Of a stretch of 64,000 nt of DNA, positions 52,680 to 64,000 are shown in pieces. This DNA comes from Lasiosphaeris hirsuta (lineage: Eukaryota > Ascomycota > Sordariomycetes > Sordariales > Lasiosphaeriaceae). The stretch covers positions 7,564,001 to 7,628,000 of the forward strand of contig JAUKUA010000001.1 in NCBI GenBank assembly GCA_030549175.1, given 5' to 3'. Each line of letters begins with the position of its first letter. Position 1 is the first letter of the stretch. Under the pieces are notes generated by a model. It saw only the letters and a list, made by a program, of their open reading frames with translations, ran no database searches and was not told where the DNA came from. Both the position numbers and the translations under genes were made by a program.

Positions 52680-55600
52680 TCGCCAGAGCCCACAGAAGCA
52701 CTGATGTCTTTTATAAGTACAGTGACCCCTGAAGTCTAACAGGCTCTTAAGGCATACAAGTAAGTAGATGGCGATACAGTCATTTATGACAGTGACGCCA
52801 CAGAGACTTCCTTCAACCACTTAAAGTGGTATATAGAGATACGGCCGCTTACGATACCCTATCGCTTCCTCAATTCCAGTGGAGGCATCGGCCAATGTAA
52901 CTATATCGGCACAGTAGAGATCACGGTGCCACTAATAGGTAGAGGATCCGTATCATATCTGATCCCATCATCTTATTACAGTCCCAATGGCCTAATCAAT
53001 CTGATTGGGACCAAGTCAATGAAGGCTGCTCAATTAGAGTGGTCCTTCAGGCATAATCGAATCCTCGATCGTACCATAGGAAAATGGATACCCTGTGTGG
53101 AACATAAGGGGGTGCTAATAATCCCGGCAAAGATCAATCTTTCCTTCGACTAACAATACTTGATCGGCCAGGCTGTGATGGCCTCAATTAATTACGGAAC
53201 TATACATAGAAGACTTATGTATGCATACAAAGATCAGGTAATTCGAGCCTATGAGAGAGCCGGCATCACGATCAAGGGCGTTAGCGCTAAGTACTTCTGC
53301 GATTCATACGCTAAGGCCAAGGCCACTGATCAGATCAATAAGATCGCTCCGATCGTCACAACCAATCTAGTCGACTTCCTACGAATAGATACGATTTCGT
53401 ATATCCACGTCTCCTACCTAGGATACTATTATAACGTCTACTTTATTAACGTATACTCCAGCTTCTACTAGGTACGTTTCTATTAAAAGAAGGACCAGAT
53501 CTTTAGTATGGTAGTTCAATTCATCGACTTCCTAGAACTCTAGACCTCCCAGAGGGTTAAGATGATTAGTCTTGATAGTAGAACAGAGTTTGGCTTTGAC
53601 ACCGGGAAATTCCAAAATAGTAAAATGATATAATTCGCTACCGGGAGAGGTATCGCTGTCAGTAAAACGGCTACGCACATACCATGGATGAATGGTAAAT
53701 AAGAACGTGTAGGCCGTTATATCATAGAAAGGACTAGGACTATCATAATTAAGTATACTATTCCAGAGCACTTATGGTGCTTCGTCATGGAGAGTATTAT
53801 TAAGGTCCTAAACCTGTTACCTATAAGAGCCAATAAGGATATAGAGAGCCTATATACAGTCCTCGCGACTGGTATTAATATTCCCGAAGAGGCACACGAG
53901 CCATACATCAAGTACCTACGTACCTATTTCTACAAGGCATACTATTTTATCAAGTCAGCCAAGCGTACTAAAGGAGCCAAATTCGAGGCATACGCAAGGC
54001 TTGGAAGATTGATAGGCTACGACGATATGTATGGTAGGATCTACTAGGTATGGGATCTAGAGACAGGAGAGATCTATCGAGTTACCGCTATAGTATTTGA
54101 CGAAGTGGGGGCTCCGAAGCTTCTAGAAAAAGATGATGATCTCAAACATGGTATTGTTTTCAACGAGACAACAGTCAACGAGATAGAGTAACTATTCCCA
54201 GAGCTAGTCACAGTCTACAAGACTATACAAGGTAAGGCCCTAGAGGTTCAACCTTCCGAGGAGACAACTAAGCTAGAAGATTAACATTATCTTTCCGAGG
54301 AAGAAACCGCTATATATTCCACTGATAAAGGACTTCTAACTCCTAAACCTATACCTAATTTAGAAGATGATCTCAATGACGATGAAGAATTCTTTGATGT
54401 GGAAGACTTCGATGAGTAGGACCATGAGGATATCGCCAGAAAGGCTCCTATTCTACCTACCAACCAACAGTATCCTGACCCTGTACCTAAGCAACAAGTG
54501 CCACTACCGCGCCGTTCCGGCCGCACAACGCACATTGAAGGCACATACAAAGCGCTTAACAAAGGAGAACCCCCCCCTAGCCGAAGGTATCTAAAGGATT
54601 GTCAATACATAAGCCTACACCTTGTTGAGTAACGGATCTAGGAACTATAATAATTTAGCTTTACCGCCATGAAGGTAGAACATATTATCTAAGTCATGAC
54701 TACGGGAAAGCCACCGCCAAAGAACTGGTGGTAGGTAAAGAAGCTACCTAACTATGAAACGTGGTGGCTCCTAGCTATGGAAAAACAAGGCGAAAGCCTG
54801 GAAGACCGTGGAGTCTACTATCTTATGCCTATGCCTGAAGGCCTTGATATTTTACCTGGTAAATGGGTCTTTGACGAGAAGATGGATCCGAATACAGGCA
54901 TTGTATCTGCGTGTGCACGCTACGTTATGTGCGGCAATTACGAATCTAACTCCTGGAGTATGGAAGACCTCTATTCCGTAGTAGCTAACTGTGTGTCAGT
55001 CAAAGTCTTTATAGCCTTGACTACGGTACAGGACCTTGAGTACTACCAATTCGACTTCAAGTGGGCATTCTTGAATGTAGATATCCCAAAAGGCTACGAC
55101 TACTACGTCCGACAACCCCCTGGACTCCCTACAAAGCCAGGCATAGTCTGGAAGCTACGTAAAGCCCTGTATGGTCTTCGAAGGAGCCCTCTCTACTGGT
55201 TCCAAACTATCACGCCTATTCTAGAAAAGATAGGCTTAGAACCCTTCGTCTCTGACGTATGCCTTTTTGGTAACAAGAAGACTGGCGCACTACTTATCCT
55301 ATATGTCGACGATCTGTTGATATCTGCCAAAACTGTGGAGGAGATCAATCAAATTCGCAGTGACTTGGAGAGCTACTACGATTTGAAGTCGATGGGTGAA
55401 GCTAAGCGGTTCCTAGGCTTCGATATAGTACGCGACCGCGCCAAAAGAACGATATCCTTGAGCTAGGAAAGCTACACGTGTACTATCATCAACAAGTTCG
55501 GATACGAGGGTCTCCATGCTGTCAAAACACCCTGGCCAGCCAAGTTGGAACTGCCCAAGGTATGGGAACCAGACCAGGCCTCCTAAAAAGACTACATTAA

Positions 55601-56342
55601 GTAGACTGGATCGCTTAACTACCTCGCCACTGGCACACGCCCTGATATCACATATACAACGTCAAGGCTCAGCGAGGCTAACGTAGGACCTTCGCCGTAA
55701 CACTGGGAGCTATTGAAGCACCTATTCCGGTATTTGAGAGGTACACAGTCCTTGGGCATAGTCTTTGGTGGAGAATCTATTACAGTTGACGATCTTCGCC
55801 TACATACTTTTGCAGATGTATCCTTTGCGGATGATCTGCTCACCCGCTACTCAACTGGAGGCCATGTGGTCTTCCTCGCAGGAGGCCCAGTGGTGTGGAA
55901 ATCTAGGAAACAGACTTTTACAGCAATTAGCTCAACAGAGGCGGAATTTACCAATTTGACACCCGCGGCACAGGCCGCTAGATGGGTGTGGGAGATCCTT
56001 AAGGAATATGGCACTACGTAGCCAATTCCACTGATCCTATACACTGACAGTGCTAACGTGAGGACCAACGTGTTGAATCTACTCAACGCGGCACGCACTC
56101 GTTGTATTGATATCCGTTACAAGTGGGTAATAGATCGCGTCAGGAAGAAGATGATAGATCTGAGGTATCTCCCAGGAACCGACATGACTGTAGATGGGCT
56201 TACAAAACTACTGTAGAAGGAAAAGCATGTACAATTCGTTACCCTGTTGGGCCTTGTTGACATCCAGATACCCTGGATAAAGGAGAATATCGAGGCATTG
56301 CAGCAATACAGTGGTAGAAAAGCCATAAAAGGAGAAAATTGA
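52680..56342 (+). pseudogene. Copia pol (PR-IN-RT-RH), broken
   Basis: Pol in a different frame from gag. Protease-like motif DSDAT (52788-52802; the usual form is DSGAT). GAG-pre-integrase and integrase region at about 53160-54050 (HRRLMYAYKDQVIRAYE, FCDSYAKAKATDQ, ERVGRYIIERTRTI). Reverse transcriptase at about 54777-55466, with QFDFKWAFLNVDIPKGYDYY, LRKALYGLRRSP and LYVDDLL (about 55299-55319). RNase H at 55713-56021 (TFADVSFADD, VVWKSRKQTFTAISSTEAEF). The frame is cut by TAG/TAA stops, for example at 53151, 55464, 56019 and 56214; after the last, copia-type sequence continues (KEKHVQFVTLLGLVDI) to the TGA at 56342. Confidence 0.9.
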
Positions 56343-56463
56343 TGTGGATTCAGGGGCAGCTAAAGGAGGAAAAAGGCGCTTGGCGATGCAAAATACCATC
56401 ATAACTATCACAACTTCCTAGATAGGCATGTAGATCCAGGCTTCAGTGCCGTCTGAGGGGGTG

Positions 56464-56627
56464 TGTTGGAGGTGGTGCCCCACCTCGAGGGTGCAGGGCG
56501 CACACGCCACCTCGCCTAGCTAGTGCCCTTTGGGCCACACCAAGATAGCTGTTGCAGGCCAGGGAAATCCTGGCCCGCAACACCACAGAATCGATCACCG
56601 TTTTCCCTTTGCTCTGTCTTGCCCACA
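56464..56627 (+). repeat. 3' LTR of copia element
   Basis: 164 bp, identical to the 5' LTR except for G at 56621. It is preceded by the purine tract GAGGGGGTG at 56455-56463 and followed by the ACCTT duplication. Confidence 0.95.
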
Positions 56628-56851
56628 ACCTTGCATCCTCAGCCCTCTCTGCACTTGACCCTATCGATCAATAGCGCGCCTTCCTTGGCGCCAGCTCCCA
56701 CAGACAGACGACGCGAACCAACTATCCCAAAAATAAAACAATCGTCGCAACCTGCCTTGCGCAGCGACCTTCGACGGACAGAACTCCGCGACTTCCATAA
56801 ACACGGTCGATACCTCCCGAGCTTGGATGACACCTTGTCGTCATCTTCAAG

Positions 56852-59800
56852 ATGGGCGACTCTCTTGCTGAGTTTTCCAACAATTTGGCCTCTGATCTCG
56901 GCCCGCTGCTCGCCCTCTTTGGCGAGTCCATGACAATCCAGTACCTGAGTGAATGCACCAGTATCGCAGACTACATCATCTTCGCGACAGGTCCGATTGG
57001 TATCATCACGGCACTCGTGTCTGCGATCCGGATATGCGGGGGGACGTACCTGCGCGCGTTTATTGGCCGGGCCACCGAGGGAGCCGCGGCAGCCGAGGTC
57101 GAGCTCTGCACGTCGACTGGCCGCGATGTTTGCGAGCTATTCACCCGAGGCGGGATCACTCGCTCTTTGGGCGGGCCCTCAATCCTGGAACTGGTTCACC
57201 TCCAGTCCCCATCTGGGCCGGCATCGCCCGAAACCACCCCCGAAACCGCCCCCGAAACCGCCCCCGAAACCTCGGGGCACGACAGTAGCCACAGGCTGCA
57301 AATCTATCGCAAGTACCTAAAGAGCCACCCCGACGAGAGATGGCCCAAGCCTGGGAGAACCAAAACCGAGCGACAAGGCGTCTGGAAAAGATGGACCAGC
57401 AAAGTCCGGTGGAAGTTGACCGCCCAGGACGCGGAGGAAGGGGAGCCTCTCATCCCCGGGCAAAAGCGCGCCACAGACCCAGAGCCGGATACGGACCTGC
57501 CAAACCTGTCTCTGAACGTGGGAATCGTCAAGCCCCCGCGCTACGTCTTCTGGATCGTCGCCACCATCGGCGTCGTGCTTCAGACGGGCGTGCTGGTCCT
57601 AGCCGCCGTGGATGCCGCCGGGTTCCTCGGTGGGACGGGAGACCCCCTTGCAGTCGCAGCGGAGCCGGCCGAGGGGCAGGAAGCAGCTGACGCCCCGGCT
57701 AACGCCGAGGTGCCGGATCCGTCCGCGATCCGGAACCCGATCCTGTTCATCGTGGGTACGACGCTTATGTGTTTTGGTATGGGCGCGTGCGCGGCCTTGA
57801 TAGGCAGGACGACGAGGGAGTTTATCGACCCGAAGCGGCAGCCTGAGAAGGAAAGGCTCATGTGGCTTCAGCCCGGGAATCAGAAGATTGGCGATCAGAC
57901 TTTTGACTGCTACGCCATATTCGAGACGCGCAAGCGGCCTGTGAATCAGTATCTCATTTCTACGATGGATGATAAGAGAAGGGAGAGCATGGTTTGTTCC
58001 GCCTCCTTTTTTGGGCTGATGATTGAAGCTGATGTGATGTGCACCTAGCACTTCTATGTCGCCGTCGCCGCAGTGATAACCTTGATCGGGTTCATCGCCC
58101 AGTTCATCGGCATCAGGGGCACAAACGCGTGGGTTTCCATTGCCCAGCTCATCGTTACCATTGTCATGAGCTTGCTCCGCGGAATCGTCAGGATGCAGCG
58201 TCGAGGCAAAGAAGACAACGAGCTCAAAACCTACAATCATCACATCCACGGCCATGAGCTCGATTGGCTCGCGTTTAACCTCTCATGTAACCGTTGCTCC
58301 AAGTACCGATATCATGAAGAAGAAGATGGCGAGTCAGGGTCGGAGCCTCAGCTCCATAGGGGGTACTCTTTCCAGGTGACCGGAAAGATAGCGTCGGCAA
58401 CGAGTGGCGGGGGCGAGAAGCCAAAGCCCTCCTCCTCCTCGAGTGATGGATCTGGAGAGGGGGCCAAGACTGAAGAGAAGAATGGGCGAGATGTTTCGGT
58501 TGGGAGTGAGAAGGCTGATAGAAGCCACACAGCACCTGACCCAAAAGCCGTTTTTGACATGCGAGTGAAGCTCGCCAACTTGACGGGCAACGTTCCGCCT
58601 TCACCCATCTGTGAGCTGGATCCGGACCAACATCAGACTTGGGAGGCGGAGCTGGTCAGATGTCGAGACAAGGCGTATCAAATTGCCCAGGCCGTGTGCG
58701 AGGCGGCAGAAGTTCTGTTCTCCAACCGGAATGAAGCAAAGCCCCTCCGGCTCGGAATAAGCATCAGCAAGCTTGAGGTTGACGCCGATGCACATCAAAC
58801 CGTCTTTGTGGATCTCAAGGAACCCTCAGGCTCTACATCGGCTGGATGGACTGTCGATACAGCGGCAATCGAGGCGCTCCTTGGATTATGGCTCTGGTCT
58901 ATTGTCGAGCCCGCGTCCCACAGCCCTGGAAGCCGCAGGGCCGCGGGTGTTGATGAGGTGAAGGTGCTTTCGAACTCGGCTAGAATCGTCGCGACCGGGC
59001 AGGGGCAAGAACACTGGGGACGCCGAACCTACATCGAGGGCGAGCTCCGGTTGCTCCTTGGCTCAAGCGCACCGAAGCTTCAAAAAGCCGTTGCTCGTAT
59101 CGACTCAAGGTCTGAATACGGCCTGGTAAACTTGTGGCCGGCAGGTATGGACTCGGAGAGCAATGGTATGATTTGGCAGCAAACAATGCCCCCGGACACC
59201 AAACCGCAGCTGGGCAAACGTTTCTTTGGGTGGCAACGCGCAGGCAGCTTTCTGCGCGAATCAGAAGCAGAAAACAGGACGTATCCGATCCATTATGTCG
59301 ACACTGATGCTTCTACGCTCGATATATGCGCCCAGGAGATATACACGGCCCTGGTAACCTCGATGGCCTCATTTGAAAGCTGCCAGGGCCTTGATCTCTC
59401 CATCGATGGCGAGGGGGCCGGGCGCCGGCTGGTCAGCGCTGATTTCGCCACCATCAAGAATTCCTTCTTGGGCCAAGAACTGGGTACAAGTACAGACGCA
59501 GTACTGTGTCTTTTGTCGGCATTTCGGGAGAAGCTTCGAATTACCCCAACCGAGGACAACGCAGTCGATGTCGTGTATGACTGCCTCAACACAACGGAAT
59601 GGAAGCAGACGGAACCGTTCCTGAAATGGGCAGGCCTTGCCTTTGAAGGGAACAACTTGGATAGAGTTTTTCGCGCAGCCACCGAGTTCTACCGGCGCTC
59701 CATGCGCTACGATCTTGATTTCGGTACCCAGGGCATTTCGTGGCTCGTGTCAAAGGCACCGCGCTCCTACCACGATGAGAATGGGATGGCCAAAGTCTAC

Positions 59801-61672
59801 GAGGCCGCCATCCTGAGAGTGAGAGAGCGCGGGCTTTCTTCCCTCCCATCGGCCAGCCGTCTCGAAACCGCCATAGACGGCGGTCCGGAGGGGATAGTCG
59901 CTGCTCTCTACCTCCTATGTGGCAACGAGAAATTTACAATCCCAGAAGGAGACGAGTGGGATGAGTATGACGCTGAAACCGAGGTTTATGTTCTGGGAGA
60001 TGCTCTCATCAGGTCTCTGAAGAACGCATTGCAAGCACCATGGAGTATTTGGAGCAGTATTGCTCTGGCCATAGCTCAGGTGGCCGTCACGTCAAAACTC
60101 AGAACCACGCTGGACGCCAGCGTCTGGTCAAATGATTCAGCCCTCTCGTACGCCGTGGATCTCGACGACTACGACCTAGCCCGGCTGCTCCTGAGGTACG
60201 GGGTGGATAGCGGCTTCACCAAGCAGCCTGAAGAGCGTGACACACCTCTGTGCCATGCTGCCCGCTGCGAGAGCCGACGAATGATTGAGCTCCTCATCCC
60301 ATACGGAACAAGACAGGAAAAGGAGATCATGGCCTACCAACAGCTCCTTTTCAGGTCCGCTGTGGACGGCGATGTCACAAGCCTGAAGAAGGCCGCAGCC
60401 GGCTTGGAGCGAAACCTCGTTGGAGTCGACGAAAAGGACGCCGAAGGGTTAACGGCGCTCTCGTACGCGGCGAGGTGGGGGCAGCCAAAGATCGTCACGG
60501 CCCTCCTCGCCATGAACACGGGTCGGAGGGCGGTGGATAAAAAGGCTGTCAATCCCGACACGCAGGACAACTCGCAAACCACGCCTCTCATCTGGGCGGC
60601 ACGAAACGCCCCTCGCCCCTGGAAACCGGTGCGGGAGGCAGCTGGTCGGGGGCTAGAAACGGATGACCATGCGAGACTCGAAAAGATGAAGCTGCGCCAG
60701 GATGAGGAGGCCTTCCAGCGGCACCAGGAAAAGGAAGCACGGTACGAAGAAGTCATGAGGGCATTCATCATCACCGGCTGGATGTGGCTGACGCCCAAAA
60801 CCCTCTCCCTAACCGACAACAAGCAAATGTCGGCCCTGCACTGGGCCGCCTCCCACGGCTCGGAAAGGATGCTCGGCATCCTCCTCAAGCGGTACCAGAA
60901 CGTCAACCACGTCGACTACACCTTCCAAACCCCCCTCGCCAAGGCCGCCGCCGCCGGACACGCCGCCGCCACCCGGCTCCTGCTGCACCACAAGAGCTGC
61001 CAGCCCAACCTCGCCGACTTCCAGCGCCGCACGCCACTCCACGCCGCTGCGGTGGGCGGCCACGTCGAGGTCGTCGAGGAGTTCCTCCGCCGCCCCGGGG
61101 TCGACGTCAACGCCCAGGACCTGGAGGGCTGGACGCCCCTCCTGCTTGCCGCCTCGCGGGGCCGCACCGAGGTCGTGCAGGCGCTGGCTGGGAAGCGGGA
61201 GGTGAAGCTGTCGGCGGCGGACCACTTTGGCCGGACGCCGTTGATCCTGGCCGCGACGAAGGGGTACGTGGAGACTGTGGAGGTTCTGGTCGAGTACGGG
61301 ACCCGCGAGGACTTGGATGCGCAGGATGGCCACGGTTGGACGGCGTTCTGCCATGCGATCAAGGCCGGGTTCGAGGAGGCTATTGAGATCTTGGTGAGGG
61401 ATGGGCGGGCGACGGTGCCGGCGCCGGATGTGGAGGATCAGCGGGGGAAGGTGCTGCGGGAGGTCGCGTCGAGGGAGACGGTCAAGTTGCTGCTGGATTT
61501 GAAGGTCTGGCGGGCGAGCAAGGCGAGGAAGGCGGATGGGGTTCCCGTGTGGGAGGCGGTTGGGAGGCGCGAGAGGGAGGCCCGCGGTAAGGGGAAGGAG
61601 CCCGAGCGTGATCCGGATGAGGACCAGGATCGGGGGGAGGAGGTAAGGGAGGCCGGGGGAGGGGGGGGATGA
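56852..61672 (+). CDS. Large ankyrin-repeat membrane protein
   Basis: Two exons, 56852-57991 and 58049-61672 (57-bp intron), give 1,587 residues. The N-terminal 430 residues hold about five TM segments: YIIFATGPIGIITALVSAI (about 40-60), a pair around 231-258 and 295-320, FYVAVAAVITLIGFIAQFIG starting at the splice junction, and WVSIAQLIVTIVMSLLRGI. A PETTPETAPETAPET repeat lies near residue 130. A charged linker and an unrecognised middle region (about residues 560-1000) follow. The C-terminal third has ankyrin repeats: DSALSYAVDLDDYDLARLLL, EGLTALSYAARWGQPKIVTA, MSALHWAASHGSERMLGILL, RTPLHAAAVGGHVEVVEEFL, GWTPLLLAASRGRTEVVQAL, GRTPLILAATKGYVETVEVL. The tail is highly charged. It appears intact. 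The copia element lies in its upstream region. It resembles no transporter; a scaffold or sensor role at a membrane is inference. Confidence 0.85.
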
Positions 61673-62646
61673 TAGCTGATTCTGGGTTGCTATCCAATCA
61701 AGACCCTCAAAGACTCGTCGATAACCAGTCCAACGGCATGCGACGTGATGACATGTTTCGCCGAGGCAACGCTGTCATGGAGAGATTGCGCAGCCAAGTT
61801 GTCCTCCTCAGCCACCCAACTCACTCAACTGCAATTCATCTCCCTCGCCTTGTCACCCACAGCCATTACCAGTTTCTTACCATAGCCCTTGCGGCGAGCG
61901 GCCGGATCCAGACACACGTCCAATAAGACAGGACCTAGGGCCCCGGCGGACAGGCGGAAGAAGGCCGGGTCCACGCGTCCAGATAGGCAGCTTAGTAGAG
62001 AAAGCCATCATCGTACCCACGATGGAGTGTCACGCTAGTCATTACATTGCTCATTTGTGTCCTAGTGTTCAGACTCACCCTCTGTGCTTATGGTGACAGC
62101 GGCCTACAGTGGCATTGTATCCCCCGTTTGAGAGTGCTAGCTCAGCAAGTCGTCTTTGGATCGCCCCTTTTGTTTTGGCGTCCCGCCATACGCTCTGTCT
62201 TGACCTATCTAGACCCTCACCGGCCTGTGTTAGGTGCGCAGGTCGTAACAGATATTCAGAAGATGTGGTTTTATATATCGGAATTTGGTGCCCAGACAGA
62301 TTCCTGAAAGTAAGCATGATGGATATTAGCTGGGTTTGAGCCGTGTCAGTATCGGCAGGAGTAGGCGTTAGAGAGGAGTGCGTGGCAGGAGCTGTCGACG
62401 GGGCCAGTGAGGTAGGTGCGGAAAATTAGGAGGCGCTGGATCTTATATGGGTGCGGAATGAAATGACAGTGGAGAATGTGCTGAATTGGCACCCCACTTA
62501 AGCCCTGTTTCTGAGGCACATTGAAGGGGTGTCTGCTAGAATCCTTCAAGTCTCCACGACGTGCACATTTGCTGCCTGCAAGTCCTTAGGACTGTTTATG
62601 ATTTCATATTCGACCTCTTCACCGTCCCTGAGCGTTCTGAACCCTT
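61673..62646. other. Intergenic, 3' of ankyrin gene
   Basis: No supportable gene. Short frames on both strands lack motifs. The last five bases, CCCTT (62642-62646), are the candidate target duplication of the second copia element. Confidence 0.5.
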
Positions 62647-62818
62647 TGTTGGGAGTGGGGCACTCCCAGGCGCGGGACCGCACCTGGCACACAGGCCACT
62701 GGGGCCAGTGCTCCAACCCACCACCTTTTTCCCACTCGTAGATGCAGATCCATCACCAAGATCTTGCATCTACGCTTAATAGCAGATAGTAGCAATACAG
62801 CACATTGCCACTCCAACA
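62647..62818 (+). repeat. 5' LTR of second copia element
   Basis: TGTTGGGAG...CCAACA, 172 bp, defined by TG/CA ends and the primer-binding site that follows. It contains a perfect 7-bp-stem hairpin at 62651-62667 (GGGAGTG-GGG-CACTCCC) and a perfect 10-bp inverted repeat CGTAGATGCA/TGCATCTACG at 62737-62774. The matching right LTR is outside the window. Confidence 0.75.
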
Positions 62819-62831
62819 GGTTATGAAGTCC
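62819..62831 (+). other. Primer-binding site of second copia element
   Basis: GGTTATGAAGTCC right after the LTR. The first eight bases are the same as in the element at 50994 and match the complement of the initiator tRNA-Met anticodon loop; the rest diverges. Confidence 0.6.
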
Positions 62832-63234
62832 TCTGCGCGCCATTTAATCGCCAAATAACGCGATTGCGCACATCAACACCTCCATCAACGGAATCAACGA
62901 TATCCAAAGGTGCAGCGCCTTTACCGCCATTTTGTCAATTCCACCATCGATCAAGCCTTGCAAGCACCACAGCGGCTCGCCTTGCAGATCGACTACCCCT
63001 CTAACAACAAACAAACCAAGACCCTCTGCGACAGCCGCAAGCCTACTTGCTTCCACCCTGCACCTATCCGACTGGCCCGGCCAAGCGATTTAGCCCTGGA
63101 ATAGCGGAATTTATTCCTCCGTCGAGTGGGTGACCCCACGAAACGAACAACGAAATCCTTGTCCACCGGGACCCACAAGATTTCACAAACACACACACAA
63201 TCCTTCCACAATACTGCTACGTTACCCCACCACG

Positions 63235-63936
63235 ATGAGTGACGTCAGAATCAAAGTTCCGGCCTTGAAGGGTGAATCAAACCTTGAGGCATGGGACACT
63301 ATGCTCTTCAGGGCCCTTCAAGTTCAAGGCCTTCATCAGTACATCAAGGATGGTGTACCTGAGCCTGCAATAGAAGGAGAGAAAGTACAGTGGAACAAGG
63401 ATAGAGGCATGGTCGGCTACATCATTGGTTACACTCTTCTGGACCCAGAGATCTCTGGAGCCCTCAAGAATAACGGGTAGGACCCCCTTGAGGAAGACCC
63501 CAAGAAGACGTATGATCTTGTCAAGCAAGTCATCGGTGGCATCACGAAAGCTAGCATGACTAGGCTCCTAAAAGAGATCACAACCATCAAGAGATCTAGC
63601 TTCACAACAATAGGAGCTTACACCACTCGCATGGAAACGCTCCGCCGTATGCTCAAGAAGACTGGTGTTGATCTCAACGATAATGCACTCATGGGCCTAA
63701 CACTCAATGGCCTGGAAGATGTCTATCCAGCTAAATACGAGCGATGGGTTGCAACTATGGAATCCAAACTAGGCCTTGAGTGGAAGCACTTGTTGATGGA
63801 ACTTACACGCATTGGCGAAGAAGAAAGGAGTCAACACAATCAAAACCTGGAAGCTTGCGGTCGGATTCATATAATAGCGGCTGAGGAAATTAGAAGCCAT
63901 GTCCTGCAGATATACGACTTGCTCCGTCAGGTTTGA
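63235..63936 (+). pseudogene. Copia gag of second element, stop-interrupted
   Basis: Start ATG at 63235, 416 bp after the LTR. Gag-like features: KVPALKGESNLEAWDTMLFR, GYTLLDPEISGALKNNG, an in-frame TAG at 63478-63480 where family alignment suggests Trp, then KTYDLVKQVIGGITKASMTR, YTTRMETLRRMLKKTGVDLN and WKHLLMELTRIGEEERSQHN. Gag-like sequence fades near 63850. It is related to, but clearly diverged from, the gag at 51574. Confidence 0.75.
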
Positions 63937-64000
63937 TAGCATGTCTTTGATCTGAACAACAGTAACAAGTGCGTTCTTCACTTTGCTCGGCATTGTTTCA

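Larger units (their letters stand above)
50989..56632 (+). mobile_element. Ty1/copia retrotransposon, complete structure
   Basis: Element 50994-56627 (5,634 bp) with 164-bp LTRs, flanked by a perfect 5-bp target duplication ACCTT (50989-50993 and 56628-56632). LTRs start TG and end CA and differ at one base (A51151 versus G56621). A primer-binding site follows the left LTR and a purine tract (GAGGGGGTG) precedes the right LTR. The internal part encodes gag, protease, integrase, reverse transcriptase and RNase H in that order, integrase before RT, which defines the Copia superfamily. Many in-frame TAG/TAA stops and a frame shift between gag and pol make it non-autonomous. It sits about 220 bp upstream of the ankyrin gene at 56852. 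Confidence 0.95.
62647..64000 (+). mobile_element. Second copia element, 5' part
   Basis: A different copia family in the same orientation: a 172-bp LTR (62647-62818), a primer-binding site and a gag region. The element runs past the window end, so pol and the right LTR are not seen. The sequence after about 63850 changes character and a minus-strand coding-like frame appears, so a nested insertion near the right edge is possible. Confidence 0.8.

Overview
This window is nuclear DNA of a filamentous ascomycete (Pezizomycotina, most likely a Sordariomycete). The evidence is short GT-AG introns of roughly 45-75 bp, families typical of these fungi (SAT4-type rhodopsin-domain protein, AsaB/CmcJ-type enzyme, TmpA-like membrane protein, ankyrin and CorA-like membrane proteins, NACHT relic), GH43 and vanillyl-alcohol-oxidase-like enzymes, and Copia retrotransposons with the transition-type damage expected of repeat-induced point mutation (RIP). 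All gene models are read by eye; splice sites were accepted only when frame, consensus and family alignment agreed.

Layout. 0.5-2.4 kb: a VAO-family flavoenzyme gene with four exons. 3.5-9.3 kb: a graveyard with a broken SNF2/RING helicase, a broken NACHT ATPase and a C2H2 zinc-finger fragment fused behind it. 10.8-20 kb: an accessory block with a CorA-like two-TM protein, two divergently transcribed AIG1/IAN-like GTPases and an ankyrin-CorA protein. 20-21.3 kb: an amidase relic. 22.4-32.3 kb: ordinary metabolic genes (dienelactone hydrolase, an unknown GNAT-like protein, HD-domain hydrolase, secreted GH43, SDR) with tRNA-Arg and tRNA-Gly. 33-35 kb: an unidentified, probably decayed multi-exon gene. 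36.7-41.5 kb: SAT4-like membrane protein, AsaB/CmcJ-like enzyme and TmpA-like membrane oxidoreductase. 43.4-48.5 kb: intron-bearing tRNA-Gly, second amidase relic, TpA-rich repeat debris and a frameshifted conserved fungal gene. 51-56.6 kb: a structurally complete Ty1/copia element with matching LTRs, a 5-bp target duplication and coding regions broken by stops. 56.9-61.7 kb: a large ankyrin membrane protein gene. 62.6-64 kb: the 5' part of a second, different copia element that runs off the window.

The genes do not form one pathway. Two themes stand out. The 7.6-20 kb block concentrates families linked to fungal self/non-self recognition (NACHT, ankyrin, P-loop GTPase, CorA-like membrane proteins), some intact and some decayed. 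The right end is shaped by two related copia elements in the same orientation on either side of one ankyrin gene; both carry a primer-binding site matching the anticodon stem-loop of initiator tRNA-Met and both have a hairpin at the same place in the LTR with different sequence.
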